Shown: positions 23,165 to 33,493 of the stretch, one piece after another
Position numbering within the stretch: position 1 is the first letter of the stretch
Layout: each line of letters opens with the position of its first letter
From: a bacterium BRH_c32
Lineage (GTDB): Bacteria > Bacteroidota > Ignavibacteria > Ignavibacteriales > Melioribacteraceae
Assembly: GCA_001516025.1 (NCBI GenBank)
Contig: LOEU01000005.1
Coordinates: 35,770 to 99,769, forward strand
Direction: 5' to 3'
DNA length: 64,000 nt
Translations under genes and position numbers: made by a program
The notes under the pieces: model-generated
What the model was told of the DNA's origin: nothing
Database searches by the model: none
Seen by the model: only the letters and a program-made list of their open reading frames with translations

Positions 23165-25747
23165 ATGAATCTAAAATTATACTACCCCCTTTTTCTATTA
23201 CTAATGTTTCCGGTTCTGGTTAAACCTCAAATCAGAACTTATGAATTAGAAAAAAAAGAATCCAAATTTGTGGATTCTTCATCTATTAGAATTAATTCTT
23301 TAAGGGAAAAAATAGACCTAAATAACAATTGGTCAGTCTATTATTCCGATAATAAAGAAGAATCTAAAAAGATCAATATCCCTGCTTCATTTAAAGGATC
23401 CGAAAAACTTACTTATGAAAAATATTTTACTTTATCTCAAAATCAGATAGAAAATAAAAGTATTCAAATAGTATTTGAAGGTCTTAGTTATTCTGCTGAA
23501 ATTTTGTTAAATGGGAAAAATATTTATAATTATTATGGTGGTGGAATCCCGTTTAGTATAAATCTTCCTAAGGAAAATCTTTTCCATAACAGATCGAACC
23601 TTCTGAAAGTTAAAGTTACCAAAACTTTAGATTCAGAAAACTCTATTCCGGTTAAACCACGATTCTTATTCCCCGCTCAGAATGGTGGTATTATCAGAAA
23701 TGTATATTTATCAATATTACCTAATGTATATATTGACGGTTTTTCTTTTAAGAAAAGTATAAATGCAAAAACCCAATCAGGTTCTTTAGATATCGATATA
23801 ACAGTAATGAATTCTCTCCCGGTAAAAAAAACGATTAATCAGGATAGTAGTAATAATTCTTATGCTATTAACGTGGCAATAACTTCAAAAACCGGGAATC
23901 AAGTTTTCGTTGGAGAAAGCAAAATAAACGTAATTCCCAATAGCCGTTCAAAAACTATAAGAGTAAAAATTCCATTGACCGGATTAATGCTTTGGTCTCC
24001 CGAAAATCCAGACTTGTATTCAATTAAGATATCGTTAGCACAAGAAGGTAATTCAATTGATCAAGAACAATCCACAGTCTCTTTTTACAAATTCTCTTCA
24101 GACGGTTCAGAACTTTCGCTAAATGATAATAAATTCGTTATTAAGGGTTCAACATATATCTCATACAATACTTATACCGGCACTAAAGATATTAGCAATC
24201 TTAAATACGAACTTATATTACTCAAAGAAGCAGGATTTAATACTATACGGTTTTACAAACATTTCCCTAGTACTGATGCTCTAAAAATTTGTGAAGAGAT
24301 TGGTTTATTGGCTTTTATAGAAGTTCCTATAAATTCTATACCTGAAGAACTTTTGCTTAATCCTGAATTCAGTGAACGCTACGAAAATACGTTATCGAAT
24401 TTCATTAAGGAATATTCAACCTATTCAGCAGTTGGAGCAATCGGTCTTGGAAGTTCATTCCTATTAGATTCTGATATTAATAGAGATTTTATTTCTAAAT
24501 TCACTGAACTTATAAATAATAAAACCGATAAAATTAGCTTTGCCTCTTTTCTTGGTTTTTCCGGTAAAAGGATAGATGGACTCGGACTTTACGGTTTTGA
24601 ATTAAACGCAAACCGAACAACGAATACAAATAACTTTATTAACCTTATTTCAGATAAAGATAAACCAACATTCGTGAGTGAAGTTAGTTATCCTGATTAT
24701 TATGGCAAATCATCGGGTTATTTATCAGCATATTCATCCGAAGCGCAAGCAAAATTTTTCACTGATTTTATTCCGAATATTCTTAAAAAGAACAATTCTG
24801 GGTTAGTAATTAATTCTATATTTGGTTTTAGAGGTGATTTTATCTCATCTTATGGTGGTAATAACGATTGGGAATTTTATCGTACAAAAATTTTAGATAA
24901 TCCATTTTCCGATAATTCCTTTGCCTTTAGAGCCATTAAAGGTTCGTTTACCGGTACTAATACACCTAATATTTCTATCGGGACTGACAAAGGAGATTCT
25001 CCAATATCTTTTATTATTACACCGATTATTATTACACTTTTACTTACAATTGTAATAAATGCAAAAAGAAAAATTAGAGAAGATTTTTCGAGAGCCTTGT
25101 TAAAATCTTATAATTATTTCGCTGACGTAAGAGATAATAGAATTTATACAGGAATTGCTTCTTTATTTGTTATGCTTTTTAGTTTAGCTACGGCTGCAAT
25201 TCTTTTTTCAATTCTCCTATTCTATTTCAAGGACAATATATTCGTAGAAAAATTAATAATATCTTCGGGATTAGGGAGCTTAACAAACACAATTCTTTCT
25301 CTTTCATGGAATCCTCTATCCTCATTTATTGCTCTTTTTACATTAGCATTAATTAAAACAGGAATAATAATTATCATTATTAAAGGGTTCTCTTTTCTGG
25401 TAAAAACAAAAGTTGGTATTCAAAAAATATTTTATGTTGTCAGTTGGTCATTACTCCCTTTAACATTACTTCTTCCATTAGAATTAGTTTTATATAAATT
25501 ATTGGAAACGGGTTTAGCAAATAGCTTCATTTTTATTATAATAGGTTTATGGTTTATCTGGGTACTATTTAGAATTATTAAAGGTGTGTATATTATTTTC
25601 GATACGAGTGCATTAAGAGTGTACAGTTATTCTTTTGCAACTATTTTAGGAATTATTGTCATATCAGTTATTTATTTACATTTTTCAAATCAATCTGTTT
25701 ATTACATTATGAACGTAATTAAACAGATTCAGTTAATGAATTATTAG
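23165..25747 (+). CDS. exported glycoside hydrolase family 2-like protein with C-terminal membrane domain
   Basis: 860 residues from the ATG at 23165, which begins a signal peptide (MNLKLYYPLFLLLMFPVLV). GH2-like domains follow: a jelly-roll sugar-binding part (about 45-170, VFEGLSYSAEILLNGK), an immunoglobulin-like part (about 190-305, LWSPENPDLYSIKI) and a TIM-barrel part (about 310-600, GFNTIRFYKHFPS). The acid/base Asn-Glu pair of active GH2 enzymes is replaced by Gly-Ser-Ser (AIGLGSSF); a candidate nucleophile Glu remains in TFVSEVSYP. About six membrane helices fill residues 620-860, which is unusual for GH2. It may be a binding or sensing protein rather than a hydrolase. Confidence 0.75.
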   Translation: MNLKLYYPLFLLLMFPVLVKPQIRTYELEKKESKFVDSSSIRINSLREKIDLNNNWSVYYSDNKEESKKINIPASFKGSEKLTYEKYFTLSQNQIENKSIQIVFEGLSYSAEILLNGKNIYNYYGGGIPFSINLPKENLFHNRSNLLKVKVTKTLDSENSIPVKPRFLFPAQNGGIIRNVYLSILPNVYIDGFSFKKSINAKTQSGSLDIDITVMNSLPVKKTINQDSSNNSYAINVAITSKTGNQVFVGESKINVIPNSRSKTIRVKIPLTGLMLWSPENPDLYSIKISLAQEGNSIDQEQSTVSFYKFSSDGSELSLNDNKFVIKGSTYISYNTYTGTKDISNLKYELILLKEAGFNTIRFYKHFPSTDALKICEEIGLLAFIEVPINSIPEELLLNPEFSERYENTLSNFIKEYSTYSAVGAIGLGSSFLLDSDINRDFISKFTELINNKTDKISFASFLGFSGKRIDGLGLYGFELNANRTTNTNNFINLISDKDKPTFVSEVSYPDYYGKSSGYLSAYSSEAQAKFFTDFIPNILKKNNSGLVINSIFGFRGDFISSYGGNNDWEFYRTKILDNPFSDNSFAFRAIKGSFTGTNTPNISIGTDKGDSPISFIITPIIITLLLTIVINAKRKIREDFSRALLKSYNYFADVRDNRIYTGIASLFVMLFSLATAAILFSILLFYFKDNIFVEKLIISSGLGSLTNTILSLSWNPLSSFIALFTLALIKTGIIIIIIKGFSFLVKTKVGIQKIFYVVSWSLLPLTLLLPLELVLYKLLETGLANSFIFIIIGLWFIWVLFRIIKGVYIIFDTSALRVYSYSFATILGIIVISVIYLHFSNQSVYYIMNVIKQIQLMNY

Positions 25748-25756
25748 AGGAAGCAT

Positions 25757-28700
25757 TTGTATCTATCGAGACTCGAAATATTCGGATTTAAGTCGTTCGC
25801 AAATAAAACTGTAATCAATTTCACTAAAGGAATTACAGGAATTGTGGGACCGAATGGCTGCGGTAAGACCAATATAGTTGATGCTATCCGTTGGTCTTTG
25901 GGTGAACAGAAAACATCCACACTCCGAAGCGATAAAATGGAAAATGTAATATTTAATGGAACAGCCACTAAAAAACCAATGGGAATGTCCGAAGTTTCAT
26001 TAACCCTAGTCAATGATGCCGGACTTCTTCCAACCGAATATAGCGAAGTAACGATAACCCGAAGGATTTTTAGATCAGGCGAAAGCGAATATCTCTTAAA
26101 TAAAAATATCTGCCGCCTTAAAGATATTACAAATCTTTTTATGGATACCGGAATGGGTACAAACGCCTATTCTATTATCGAGCTAAAAATGATCGAACCG
26201 ATCGTTAGCGGAAAGGCAGATGACGTAAGAAAGATGTTTGAAGAAGCTGCCGGAGTAAATAAATATAAAGTCCGCCGTAAATTATCCTTAAAAAAACTTG
26301 ATGACGTAAAGCTCGATCTAACTAGAGTAAATGATATTGTAGCAGAAGTCGAAAAAAATGTTCGATCTTTAGAAAGGCAAGCAAAAAGAGCAGATCAACA
26401 TAATCAGATACAGTCTATCCTTAAAGAGAAAGAGATTGATTTATCCGAACGTGAATATACTCTTAACACAAGAAAGAAAGATGAAATTGAATCGCAAATA
26501 TCAGAATTTTCTGTTTTGCGTCAAGAAATTGATAATCACATTTCAGATTCAGAAACTGTACTCTTAAATCTGCGTAATGATGTTATGAACGTCGAAAGTC
26601 AATTATCGCAAAAAAGATTGGAAATAAATAAGAATACAGACGAACTTCACAACATACAAAAAACAGTATCCGTGAATGAAGAGAAATTAAAATCTCTGAA
26701 TAATACTATTATACGTCTAAAGAATGAATGCGCAGATTTTGAGAATCAAATTGAACGCAACGATGAATTGATTGAAGAAAATTATGAAAAATTAGCGGAA
26801 GTCGATTCTGATATTTCTAAAAACAATATCGATTCTGACAATAGTCTCTTATCATTGGAAGAAAAGAAAATAAATCTTGATTCGAAGAAATTAGTTACTA
26901 AAGAACTTAATGAGCAATTTGTTACTATTGAAAAGAATTTGCGCGATGCTCAAAATCAGTTAAAGAATAGTGAATCTGAATTTGAAAAAATCAAAGCTAC
27001 GATAGAAAAATATGATCAAAGGATATTAACGACTACTAACACGATCGCTAAGACAGTCGGGTATATTGAAGAACTTAATAACGAAAAAGCTGTAACGGTT
27101 AAGAAATTTGAAGAAACAGAATCATTCTATTTCAAAAAGAAAAATGAAAAAGAAAGTTTAGATAAAGAACTAAGCAAATTAAAGGATCAGGAAGTAGAAG
27201 AGCGAACCGCAATTGCAGCTCTTAGAGAGAAAATAAATATCTTTCAAAACTTAATAACAAATTTGGAAGGCGTTTCTAAAGGTTCTAAAGTATTGATAGA
27301 AAGTTCAAATTGGACTCCCAAGAGTAAGTATATTTTTGCCGATGTGGGAAATGCCATCGATGAATTTAGATATGCCTTGGAAGCCGCTCTAAAAAATGTT
27401 TTAAATAATTTATTGGTTGATAGCTTTGAAGATGTTAAAAGCGCAATAAGCTTTTTAAAAAATAATGAACTTGGTAAAGCTTCATTCTTTCTTCTTAATA
27501 AAAATGGAGGTATAAAACCTTCGCTTATTGATCGTCTTTATAAATTTAGTATCGGCAGAAAAGCAGCAAAGATAAAAAAAGAGGCCGGTTTTATTAATTG
27601 TGCATCAGAATTAGTTAATTCAGAGATCGAATGGCAGCCCTATTTCTTAAAAGTTCTTTCACAGACTATTATTGCAGACACATTAGAAAACGCTATCGTA
27701 ATAAATCAGAAATTTCCTGAATTTGATGTAGCGACTCTGGATGGTGATATAGTCAAAGCAAATGGAATAATAGAAGCCGGTTCACTTCCAAAACTTGATG
27801 AAACTCTTTTTGGCAGGAAACAGTTATTAGAAGATTTAATTACAGAATATCCTCTTCTCGAAGAAAAACTAAATAATCTAAAAAGCATTATGGCTTCCGT
27901 AGAAGAAAGAATTGCTTCAATTGATCTGAATGATATCAATGAATCTACAAAAGTTTTATTAAATGATATAAACAATACCGAAAAACAGATATCTCAATTT
28001 GAGTTTGAGAAAAAGAAAGCCAATGAAGAAGTAGAAAATACACAGAAACAGATTCAAGAACTTGCAGCTCGCTCAAATGATCTTGATAATGAAAAAACTA
28101 GACTTACTTCATTAATCAATGATGTAAACCTGGAGAGAACAACAAAACTAAGTGAAATATCTGAATTAGAATCTAATCTAAAGCTAATTGAAGAGGACTA
28201 CAATTCATTTTATTCAGAAATTAACTATCGTAAAATTGAACTAGAAAAACTAAAGGGTCAATCCTCCAACTTATCGAGTACAATTCTTAGAACGAAAGAA
28301 TCAATTAAGCAATTACGAGACGGAATAGATAAACGTCAAGAGGATATAAAAGAAACCGAAGAAGAAATTGATGAACTCAAAGGTATCACATATCAATTGA
28401 ATGATTCTCTGACGAGAATTAATGAAATTAGGCATACTCTTTTTAATCAACAAACAGAAATTGAATTACGATTAAGAAATCTAAAAGAAGAATCGACTGA
28501 AAAGGAAAAAGCTCTAAGAGAGATAAGAAATAAACGTCAAGAGATATCGGATAAAATTCACAATTTACAGATCAAACATAATGAATTGAGCCTTAGATTA
28601 GAAAATCTTATCAATAATATTCTTGTAACATATTCACTAGAATTACAAGTGAAGGAATATGAGGACTTAGAAACATTCAACTATAAAGAAAGAAACGAGG

Positions 28701-29347
28701 AAGTAAATTCTCTCAAAGAAAAATTAAGAAATATCGGACCGGTTAACTTGCTTTCATTTTCAGAATATGAAGAAGAAAGAACAAGAATGGAGTTTTTCCA
28801 TAAACAGAGAAATGATTTAATCGACTCGGAGAAAGATTTAATCAATACAATTAATGAAATTAATCAAACTGCACAGCAATTATTTATAGAAACATTTGAA
28901 CAAATAAGGACTAATTTCAAGACAATCTTCCAAACATTGTTTAATGAAGGCGACGAATCTGATATAATACTAGAAGATGGAATAGACCCCTTAGAATCAA
29001 AGATTGAGATCATGGCAAAACCCAAAGGGAAACGCCCAACTAATATTGAGCAGCTTTCCGGAGGTGAGAGAACTCTTTCAGCGATAGCACTATTATTCGC
29101 TATCTATTTAGTCAAACCAAGTCCTTTCTGTATTCTTGATGAAGTTGATGCTCCATTGGATGATGCTAATATCGATAAATTCTCAAAGCTGTTAATTGAG
29201 TTTACAAATAGAACTCAATTTATTCTGATAACTCACAATAAACGTACTATGGAATCTTCCGAGAATATGTATGGAGTAACTATGCAAGAGACAGGTATCT
29301 CAAAACTTGCCTCTGTTCAGTTTAACGATGAAATAGAATTAAATTAA
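25757..29347 (+). CDS. smc: chromosome segregation ATPase SMC
   Basis: Core condensin protein that loops and compacts DNA for segregation. 1196 residues, full length. Head: GPNGCGKTN at 31-39 (Walker A). Two long coiled-coil arms flank a hinge at about 500-670. The C-terminal half-head has LSGGERTLSAIALLFAIY (signature) and CILDEVDAPLDDANI (Walker B). The start is TTG at 25757, placed by AGAGGAAG at 25746-25753. Its stop shares one base with the next ATG, so smc heads a tight operon running to ppdK. Confidence 0.97.
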   Translation: MYLSRLEIFGFKSFANKTVINFTKGITGIVGPNGCGKTNIVDAIRWSLGEQKTSTLRSDKMENVIFNGTATKKPMGMSEVSLTLVNDAGLLPTEYSEVTITRRIFRSGESEYLLNKNICRLKDITNLFMDTGMGTNAYSIIELKMIEPIVSGKADDVRKMFEEAAGVNKYKVRRKLSLKKLDDVKLDLTRVNDIVAEVEKNVRSLERQAKRADQHNQIQSILKEKEIDLSEREYTLNTRKKDEIESQISEFSVLRQEIDNHISDSETVLLNLRNDVMNVESQLSQKRLEINKNTDELHNIQKTVSVNEEKLKSLNNTIIRLKNECADFENQIERNDELIEENYEKLAEVDSDISKNNIDSDNSLLSLEEKKINLDSKKLVTKELNEQFVTIEKNLRDAQNQLKNSESEFEKIKATIEKYDQRILTTTNTIAKTVGYIEELNNEKAVTVKKFEETESFYFKKKNEKESLDKELSKLKDQEVEERTAIAALREKINIFQNLITNLEGVSKGSKVLIESSNWTPKSKYIFADVGNAIDEFRYALEAALKNVLNNLLVDSFEDVKSAISFLKNNELGKASFFLLNKNGGIKPSLIDRLYKFSIGRKAAKIKKEAGFINCASELVNSEIEWQPYFLKVLSQTIIADTLENAIVINQKFPEFDVATLDGDIVKANGIIEAGSLPKLDETLFGRKQLLEDLITEYPLLEEKLNNLKSIMASVEERIASIDLNDINESTKVLLNDINNTEKQISQFEFEKKKANEEVENTQKQIQELAARSNDLDNEKTRLTSLINDVNLERTTKLSEISELESNLKLIEEDYNSFYSEINYRKIELEKLKGQSSNLSSTILRTKESIKQLRDGIDKRQEDIKETEEEIDELKGITYQLNDSLTRINEIRHTLFNQQTEIELRLRNLKEESTEKEKALREIRNKRQEISDKIHNLQIKHNELSLRLENLINNILVTYSLELQVKEYEDLETFNYKERNEEVNSLKEKLRNIGPVNLLSFSEYEEERTRMEFFHKQRNDLIDSEKDLINTINEINQTAQQLFIETFEQIRTNFKTIFQTLFNEGDESDIILEDGIDPLESKIEIMAKPKGKRPTNIEQLSGGERTLSAIALLFAIYLVKPSPFCILDEVDAPLDDANIDKFSKLLIEFTNRTQFILITHNKRTMESSENMYGVTMQETGISKLASVQFNDEIELN

Positions 29348-30063
29348 TGATAAATACATTCAAAATATTTGTTGATTTTGATGGAACGATTACAAAAACT
29401 GATGTTGGTGAACATCTTTTTCTTGAGTTCGGTGATGCAGAGAAATGTAAATTAATTGTTCAAGACTGGATTGATAAGAAGATTACTTCAAAAGACACTT
29501 GGCAGTTAATGTGTAAAACAATTGAGAATCCCGATATTGAAAAAATGAATAGTTTTCTTGATACAATTGAGGTGGATGAATCTTTTTTCCCTTTTGTTAA
29601 AAATTTCAGAGATGCAGGTTCTGAAATTAATATACTTAGCGATGGATTGGATTATTACATCGCACATATTGTGAAGAAAAAATTCACGGAAGATGTTTCA
29701 ATTTATTCCAATAACCTAGAGTTTATTGATAATAAAATGATCCCAAATTTTCCATATGGTGATGAGGAATGTAAGTTATGTGCTAATTGCAAAAGGAATC
29801 ATATACTAAATTTAAGTTCCGATGATGATTTTACGGTTTATATCGGAGATGGTTATTCTGATACCTGTCCGGCTCAGTTTTGCGATTTTATATTCGCAAA
29901 AAATTCTTTGTTAAAATATTGCGAAATAAATAGAATTACTTATTTCCCTTATAACGATTTTGATGATGTATCAAAAAAACTTAATGAATTAGGTAGCAAG
30001 AAAAGATTAAAAAAAAGACATCAGGCAACTCTAAAAAGAAAAGAAGTTTATTCACAAGGATGA
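29347..30063 (+). CDS. HAD-IB phosphatase, MtnX-like
   Basis: 238 residues of the haloacid dehalogenase superfamily. The catalytic nucleophile motif is FVDFDGTITKTD (Asp10, Asp12), motif II is NILSDGLDYYI, and the metal-site Asp pair is in YIGDGYSDTCPA. A CKLCANC cysteine cluster in the cap region matches the MtnX/phosphoserine-phosphatase-like branch. The substrate is uncertain: methionine salvage is the best-known MtnX role, but no other salvage gene is nearby. ATG overlaps the smc stop by one base. Confidence 0.85.
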   Translation: MINTFKIFVDFDGTITKTDVGEHLFLEFGDAEKCKLIVQDWIDKKITSKDTWQLMCKTIENPDIEKMNSFLDTIEVDESFFPFVKNFRDAGSEINILSDGLDYYIAHIVKKKFTEDVSIYSNNLEFIDNKMIPNFPYGDEECKLCANCKRNHILNLSSDDDFTVYIGDGYSDTCPAQFCDFIFAKNSLLKYCEINRITYFPYNDFDDVSKKLNELGSKKRLKKRHQATLKRKEVYSQG

Positions 30064-30065
30064 TA

Positions 30066-30653
30066 ATGAAAAAATTAGCCCAAATATTTTTTAAGTATAG
30101 AAGCTATACACCAATTCCATTTGTGCTATTAATGATAGCATTCCATGATGCTACTTTAATATCAATGATAATAGGTTTTATAATGCTATTGGTTGGTGAA
30201 TCGTTCCGGCTTTGGGGTGTTAGTGTGGCAGGAAGCGAAACAAGAACTACGGGTGGAGTAGGCGGATCTTTTCTTGTCGTTTCAGGTGCTTATTCTCATC
30301 TTAGAAATCCCTTATATCTTGGCAATATTCTTATTTATTTAGGAATTGGTGTAATGTCTATGAGTCTCTTCCCATATCTTCAATTTGTTGCCCTCCTCTT
30401 TTTCCTTCTTCAATATCAGTTAATAATTACCGAAGAAGAAGAGTTTCTTACACAAAAATTTGGTGAAAGTTATAAACAGTTTAAGAAAAATGTACCTTCA
30501 TTAATTCCATCGATTAGAGCATTTAAGAATCCGGGAATTGAACAGCCTGAATATGATATAACGAAAGGTTTAAGATCAGAGAAACGTTCACTCCAAGCAA
30601 TATTAATAGTAGTATTGATAATCATTCTGCAATTTTTGGTTAAAGCAATATAA
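30066..30653 (+). CDS. isoprenylcysteine carboxyl methyltransferase-like membrane protein
   Basis: 195 residues from the ATG at 30066 (another in-frame ATG at 30060 is too close to the AAGGA site). Five or so membrane helices and the family signature GAYSHLRNPLYLGN followed by EEEFLTQKFGESYKQF mark the ICMT/PEMT methyltransferase fold, which uses S-adenosylmethionine at the membrane. Bacterial members have varied or unknown substrates. It lies in the smc-lpx operon and stops one base into lpxB, so a lipid or envelope role is plausible. Confidence 0.8.
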   Translation: MKKLAQIFFKYRSYTPIPFVLLMIAFHDATLISMIIGFIMLLVGESFRLWGVSVAGSETRTTGGVGGSFLVVSGAYSHLRNPLYLGNILIYLGIGVMSMSLFPYLQFVALLFFLLQYQLIITEEEEFLTQKFGESYKQFKKNVPSLIPSIRAFKNPGIEQPEYDITKGLRSEKRSLQAILIVVLIIILQFLVKAI

Positions 30654-31786
30654 TGACGAATATTTTGATTATAGCCGGCGAAGCATCGGGCGATTTACAT
30701 GGAGAGAAATTAATGCGTGAAATTAATGCATTGGATAATTCCATCACTTTCTTTGGAATCGGTGGTGATAAAATGAAAAGCGCCGGTCTAATATCATTTT
30801 ATTCTGTTTCTGAAATGGCGTTTCTTGGTTTCTGGGAAGTTGTTAAGCATCTCCCTTTTATTAGAAAAGTTAAAAAAGAATTGATCTCGGCAGTAATTGA
30901 AAATAATATAAAGACCGTTATACTTATAGATTATCCCGGGTTTAATCTTAATATTGCAAAAAAATTTAAATCACTCGGAGTAAAAGTTATTTATTATATC
31001 TCTCCTCAGCTTTGGGCTTGGGGACAGAAAAGAGTAGAAAAAGTAAGAACACTTGTCGATAAGATGATAGTTATTTTTGAATTTGAAAAAGAATTTTATA
31101 AGAAGCATGGGATTGAGGTTGAATTTTCGGGACATCCATTAATTGATCGTCTGGAAGAATATACCTTACTATCAAAAAAAGATTTTATTTCAAAAAATAA
31201 TCTGGACGCATCGAAAGAGATTTTATTGCTACTTCCGGGGAGCAGGAAGCAAGAAATTAGCAGAATCCTTCCTGATGTAATTAAAGCAGCAGAAAAGATT
31301 GCTAATGAGTTTAATATGCAGATTGTTGTAGCAAATCCTGATAATATTGATAGAGAGTCTTATTCCCAATTTGCAGGAGATGTAAATTTCAAAATAATCA
31401 GCGGTTATAATTACGAGCTTTTTTCTTATTCCAAATTTGGTATAATTAAATCGGGAACATCGACAATCGAAGCTTCGATTTTTTTATTACCGTTTATTGT
31501 TGTATATAAGACTTCAGGAATTACTTATACGATAGGCAAATCCTTGATTAAATTAGATAATATTGCAATGGCAAATATCATTGCAGGTGAAAACATTGTT
31601 GAAGAATTAATTCAAAACGATGTTTCAGAAGATAATGTGTATAATGTGGTAAAGAAATATCTCGATAATAACAGGATATATGAAGAATTAAAGGACAGAC
31701 TTAAAATCGTAAAAGAAAAAGTTGGTATTGCGGGCGGATCAAAAAAAGCAGCACAAATTATATTACAAGAAATAAATGAAAATTAA
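30653..31786 (+). CDS. lpxB: lipid-A-disaccharide synthase
   Basis: Peripheral membrane glycosyltransferase (GT19) that joins UDP-diacylglucosamine and lipid X to give the lipid A disaccharide. 377 residues. Landmarks: IIAGEASGDLHGEKLM at the N-terminus, VILIDYPGFNLNIAKK, YYISPQLWAWGQKR and LLPGSRKQEI, with SGTSTIEA near 275. Start ATG shares a base with the stop of the methyltransferase-like gene. The next two genes overlap or abut, forming a lipid A block. Confidence 0.96.
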   Translation: MTNILIIAGEASGDLHGEKLMREINALDNSITFFGIGGDKMKSAGLISFYSVSEMAFLGFWEVVKHLPFIRKVKKELISAVIENNIKTVILIDYPGFNLNIAKKFKSLGVKVIYYISPQLWAWGQKRVEKVRTLVDKMIVIFEFEKEFYKKHGIEVEFSGHPLIDRLEEYTLLSKKDFISKNNLDASKEILLLLPGSRKQEISRILPDVIKAAEKIANEFNMQIVVANPDNIDRESYSQFAGDVNFKIISGYNYELFSYSKFGIIKSGTSTIEASIFLLPFIVVYKTSGITYTIGKSLIKLDNIAMANIIAGENIVEELIQNDVSEDNVYNVVKKYLDNNRIYEELKDRLKIVKEKVGIAGGSKKAAQIILQEINEN

Positions 31787-32417
31787 CAAATTTAAAAAAG
31801 AAATACTCTCTTTTGCCGGTTTATATATTTCACCGTTTTTAATAAATGTTCTTTTACTTACTGTTAGAATCAAAATTGAAAATTCAGAGATTCCGGAAGA
31901 TCTAATTAAAAAAAATCAAAACTTCACGGCAGTCTTTTGGCATGGAAAGATGCTTATCGGTTGGTATCTATTTCGTAAATATAATAGTGCTGCACTAATT
32001 AGTCCAAGTAAAGATGGTGAGATTCTTACAAATTTATTAGTTAATTGGAATTATAAGGTTGTTAGAGGATCAAGTAATGATAGTGGCAAAGAGGCATTAG
32101 TAAAGATGTTGGAATTAGCAGATAAAAAAATGAATTTAGTTATTACACCCGATGGGCCCAAAGGTCCCGCAGAGAAAATGAAAGCAGGCGCAGTAATTAT
32201 TTGTAAAAAAAAGAAACTACCTTTACTCTTAACGGGTATAAGAATGGAGAATAAAAAGATTTTGAAAAGTTGGGATAGTTTTGAGATTCCGTTGCCCTTC
32301 TCTTCCGTTACCGTTACTTACTCTAATCCAATTTGGATTGAAGAATCATTAAACTACGATGAGACAAACGAAATAATACTAAAAGCAGAAAGCCGGCTTA
32401 AGGAAATGAATAAATAA
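31776..32417 (+). CDS. DUF374 lysophospholipid acyltransferase-like protein
   Basis: 213 residues with an N-terminal membrane helix (about 10-30). The DUF374 pattern is clear: VFWHGKMLIGWY (the His of the acyltransferase box), LISPSKDGEIL, VVRGSSNDSGKEAL and ITPDGPKGPAEKMK. Related to LpxL-like and PlsC acyltransferases by fold. It overlaps lpxB by 11 bases and stands one base from lpxK, so it probably acts in lipid A or envelope lipid assembly; its exact reaction is not established. No normal lpxL is in the window. Confidence 0.88.
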   Translation: MKINKFKKEILSFAGLYISPFLINVLLLTVRIKIENSEIPEDLIKKNQNFTAVFWHGKMLIGWYLFRKYNSAALISPSKDGEILTNLLVNWNYKVVRGSSNDSGKEALVKMLELADKKMNLVITPDGPKGPAEKMKAGAVIICKKKKLPLLLTGIRMENKKILKSWDSFEIPLPFSSVTVTYSNPIWIEESLNYDETNEIILKAESRLKEMNK

Positions 32418-32418
32418 A

Positions 32419-33477
32419 GTGGTAAATATTCTTAGATACATATTGTCTCCATTCACCTTAATATTTTGGATAATAGTAAAAGTCAGAAATTGTCTTTTCG
32501 ATAATGGGATTTTTAATATTACAAAAGTGGATGCAAAGGTTTTATCTATTGGGAACATAACTGTCGGGGGAAGTGGTAAGACTCCAACTGTACTTTATGT
32601 TTCCTCATTCTTAAAATCGCATGGCTTAAAAGTCGGTGTTTTAAGTCGTGGTTATCGAAGAGATTCAAAAGGATATAAATTAGTATCAGACGGCAATGAG
32701 ATTAAAGTACCGGTAAATATTTGCGGAGATGAAATTTATATGGCAGCAGATGAATTAAATATACCCGCTGCCGTTTCAGAAAGAAGAGTCGAAGGGGCTG
32801 AAAAATTCTTAAAGGACATTAATCTTGATACAATTGTTCTTGATGATGCATTCCAACATCGTTGGATTCATAGAGATTTAGATATTGTCTTAATAGACCA
32901 AAGATTTGTAATTAAAAGTAATTGTGAAAAAGCAATGCTTCCATTGGGACATTTACGAGAACCCTTTAGTTCTTTAAAGCGCGCCGATGTTATTATTATT
33001 AATAGAAAATTTTCTGAGAAAATTGAACTTCCTTATTGGATTAATAAATATATAGATGATGCTAAACTCTTTTTCGCTTCTTATGAAGCAGTTGGTTTAT
33101 ATGACTTAAAAACTCATAATTTTTTTGATATAACTGAATTTCAGGGGCAAAAAAGTTTAGTGGTTTGCGGTATTGCAAAACCGTATTCATTCTTCAACGT
33201 GCTCGAAAAGAATAAAATTGATTTTACTAATAAATTGATTTTCACTGACCATCAAGCTTATGCTGAAAAAGAAGTTCAGTTAATAAGAAAAAAGTTTTAT
33301 GATACAAATGCTTTTTCGGTAGTTACTACTCATAAGGATGCCGTAAAGCTCACTAATTATTCAAAAGAATTAGATGATATTGATATATACTATCTTAAGA
33401 TTGCTTTAAAGATAGAGAACAAAGAAAAATTTGAAAGTATTTTAATAAACAAAATGAACAATAACAAAACTAATTAA
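32419..33477 (+). CDS. lpxK: tetraacyldisaccharide 4'-kinase
   Basis: Phosphorylates the 4' position of the lipid A disaccharide at the inner membrane. 352 residues: an N-terminal membrane helix, the P-loop GNITVGGSGKTPTVLYV (45-60), VLSRGYRR, GDEIYMAADELN and VLDDAFQHRW, all LpxK features. GTG start at 32419, one base after the preceding stop. Followed after 16 bases by ppdK. Confidence 0.95.
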   Translation: MVNILRYILSPFTLIFWIIVKVRNCLFDNGIFNITKVDAKVLSIGNITVGGSGKTPTVLYVSSFLKSHGLKVGVLSRGYRRDSKGYKLVSDGNEIKVPVNICGDEIYMAADELNIPAAVSERRVEGAEKFLKDINLDTIVLDDAFQHRWIHRDLDIVLIDQRFVIKSNCEKAMLPLGHLREPFSSLKRADVIIINRKFSEKIELPYWINKYIDDAKLFFASYEAVGLYDLKTHNFFDITEFQGQKSLVVCGIAKPYSFFNVLEKNKIDFTNKLIFTDHQAYAEKEVQLIRKKFYDTNAFSVVTTHKDAVKLTNYSKELDDIDIYYLKIALKIENKEKFESILINKMNNNKTN

Positions 33478-33493
33478 TTGCTGGAGGTAATGA

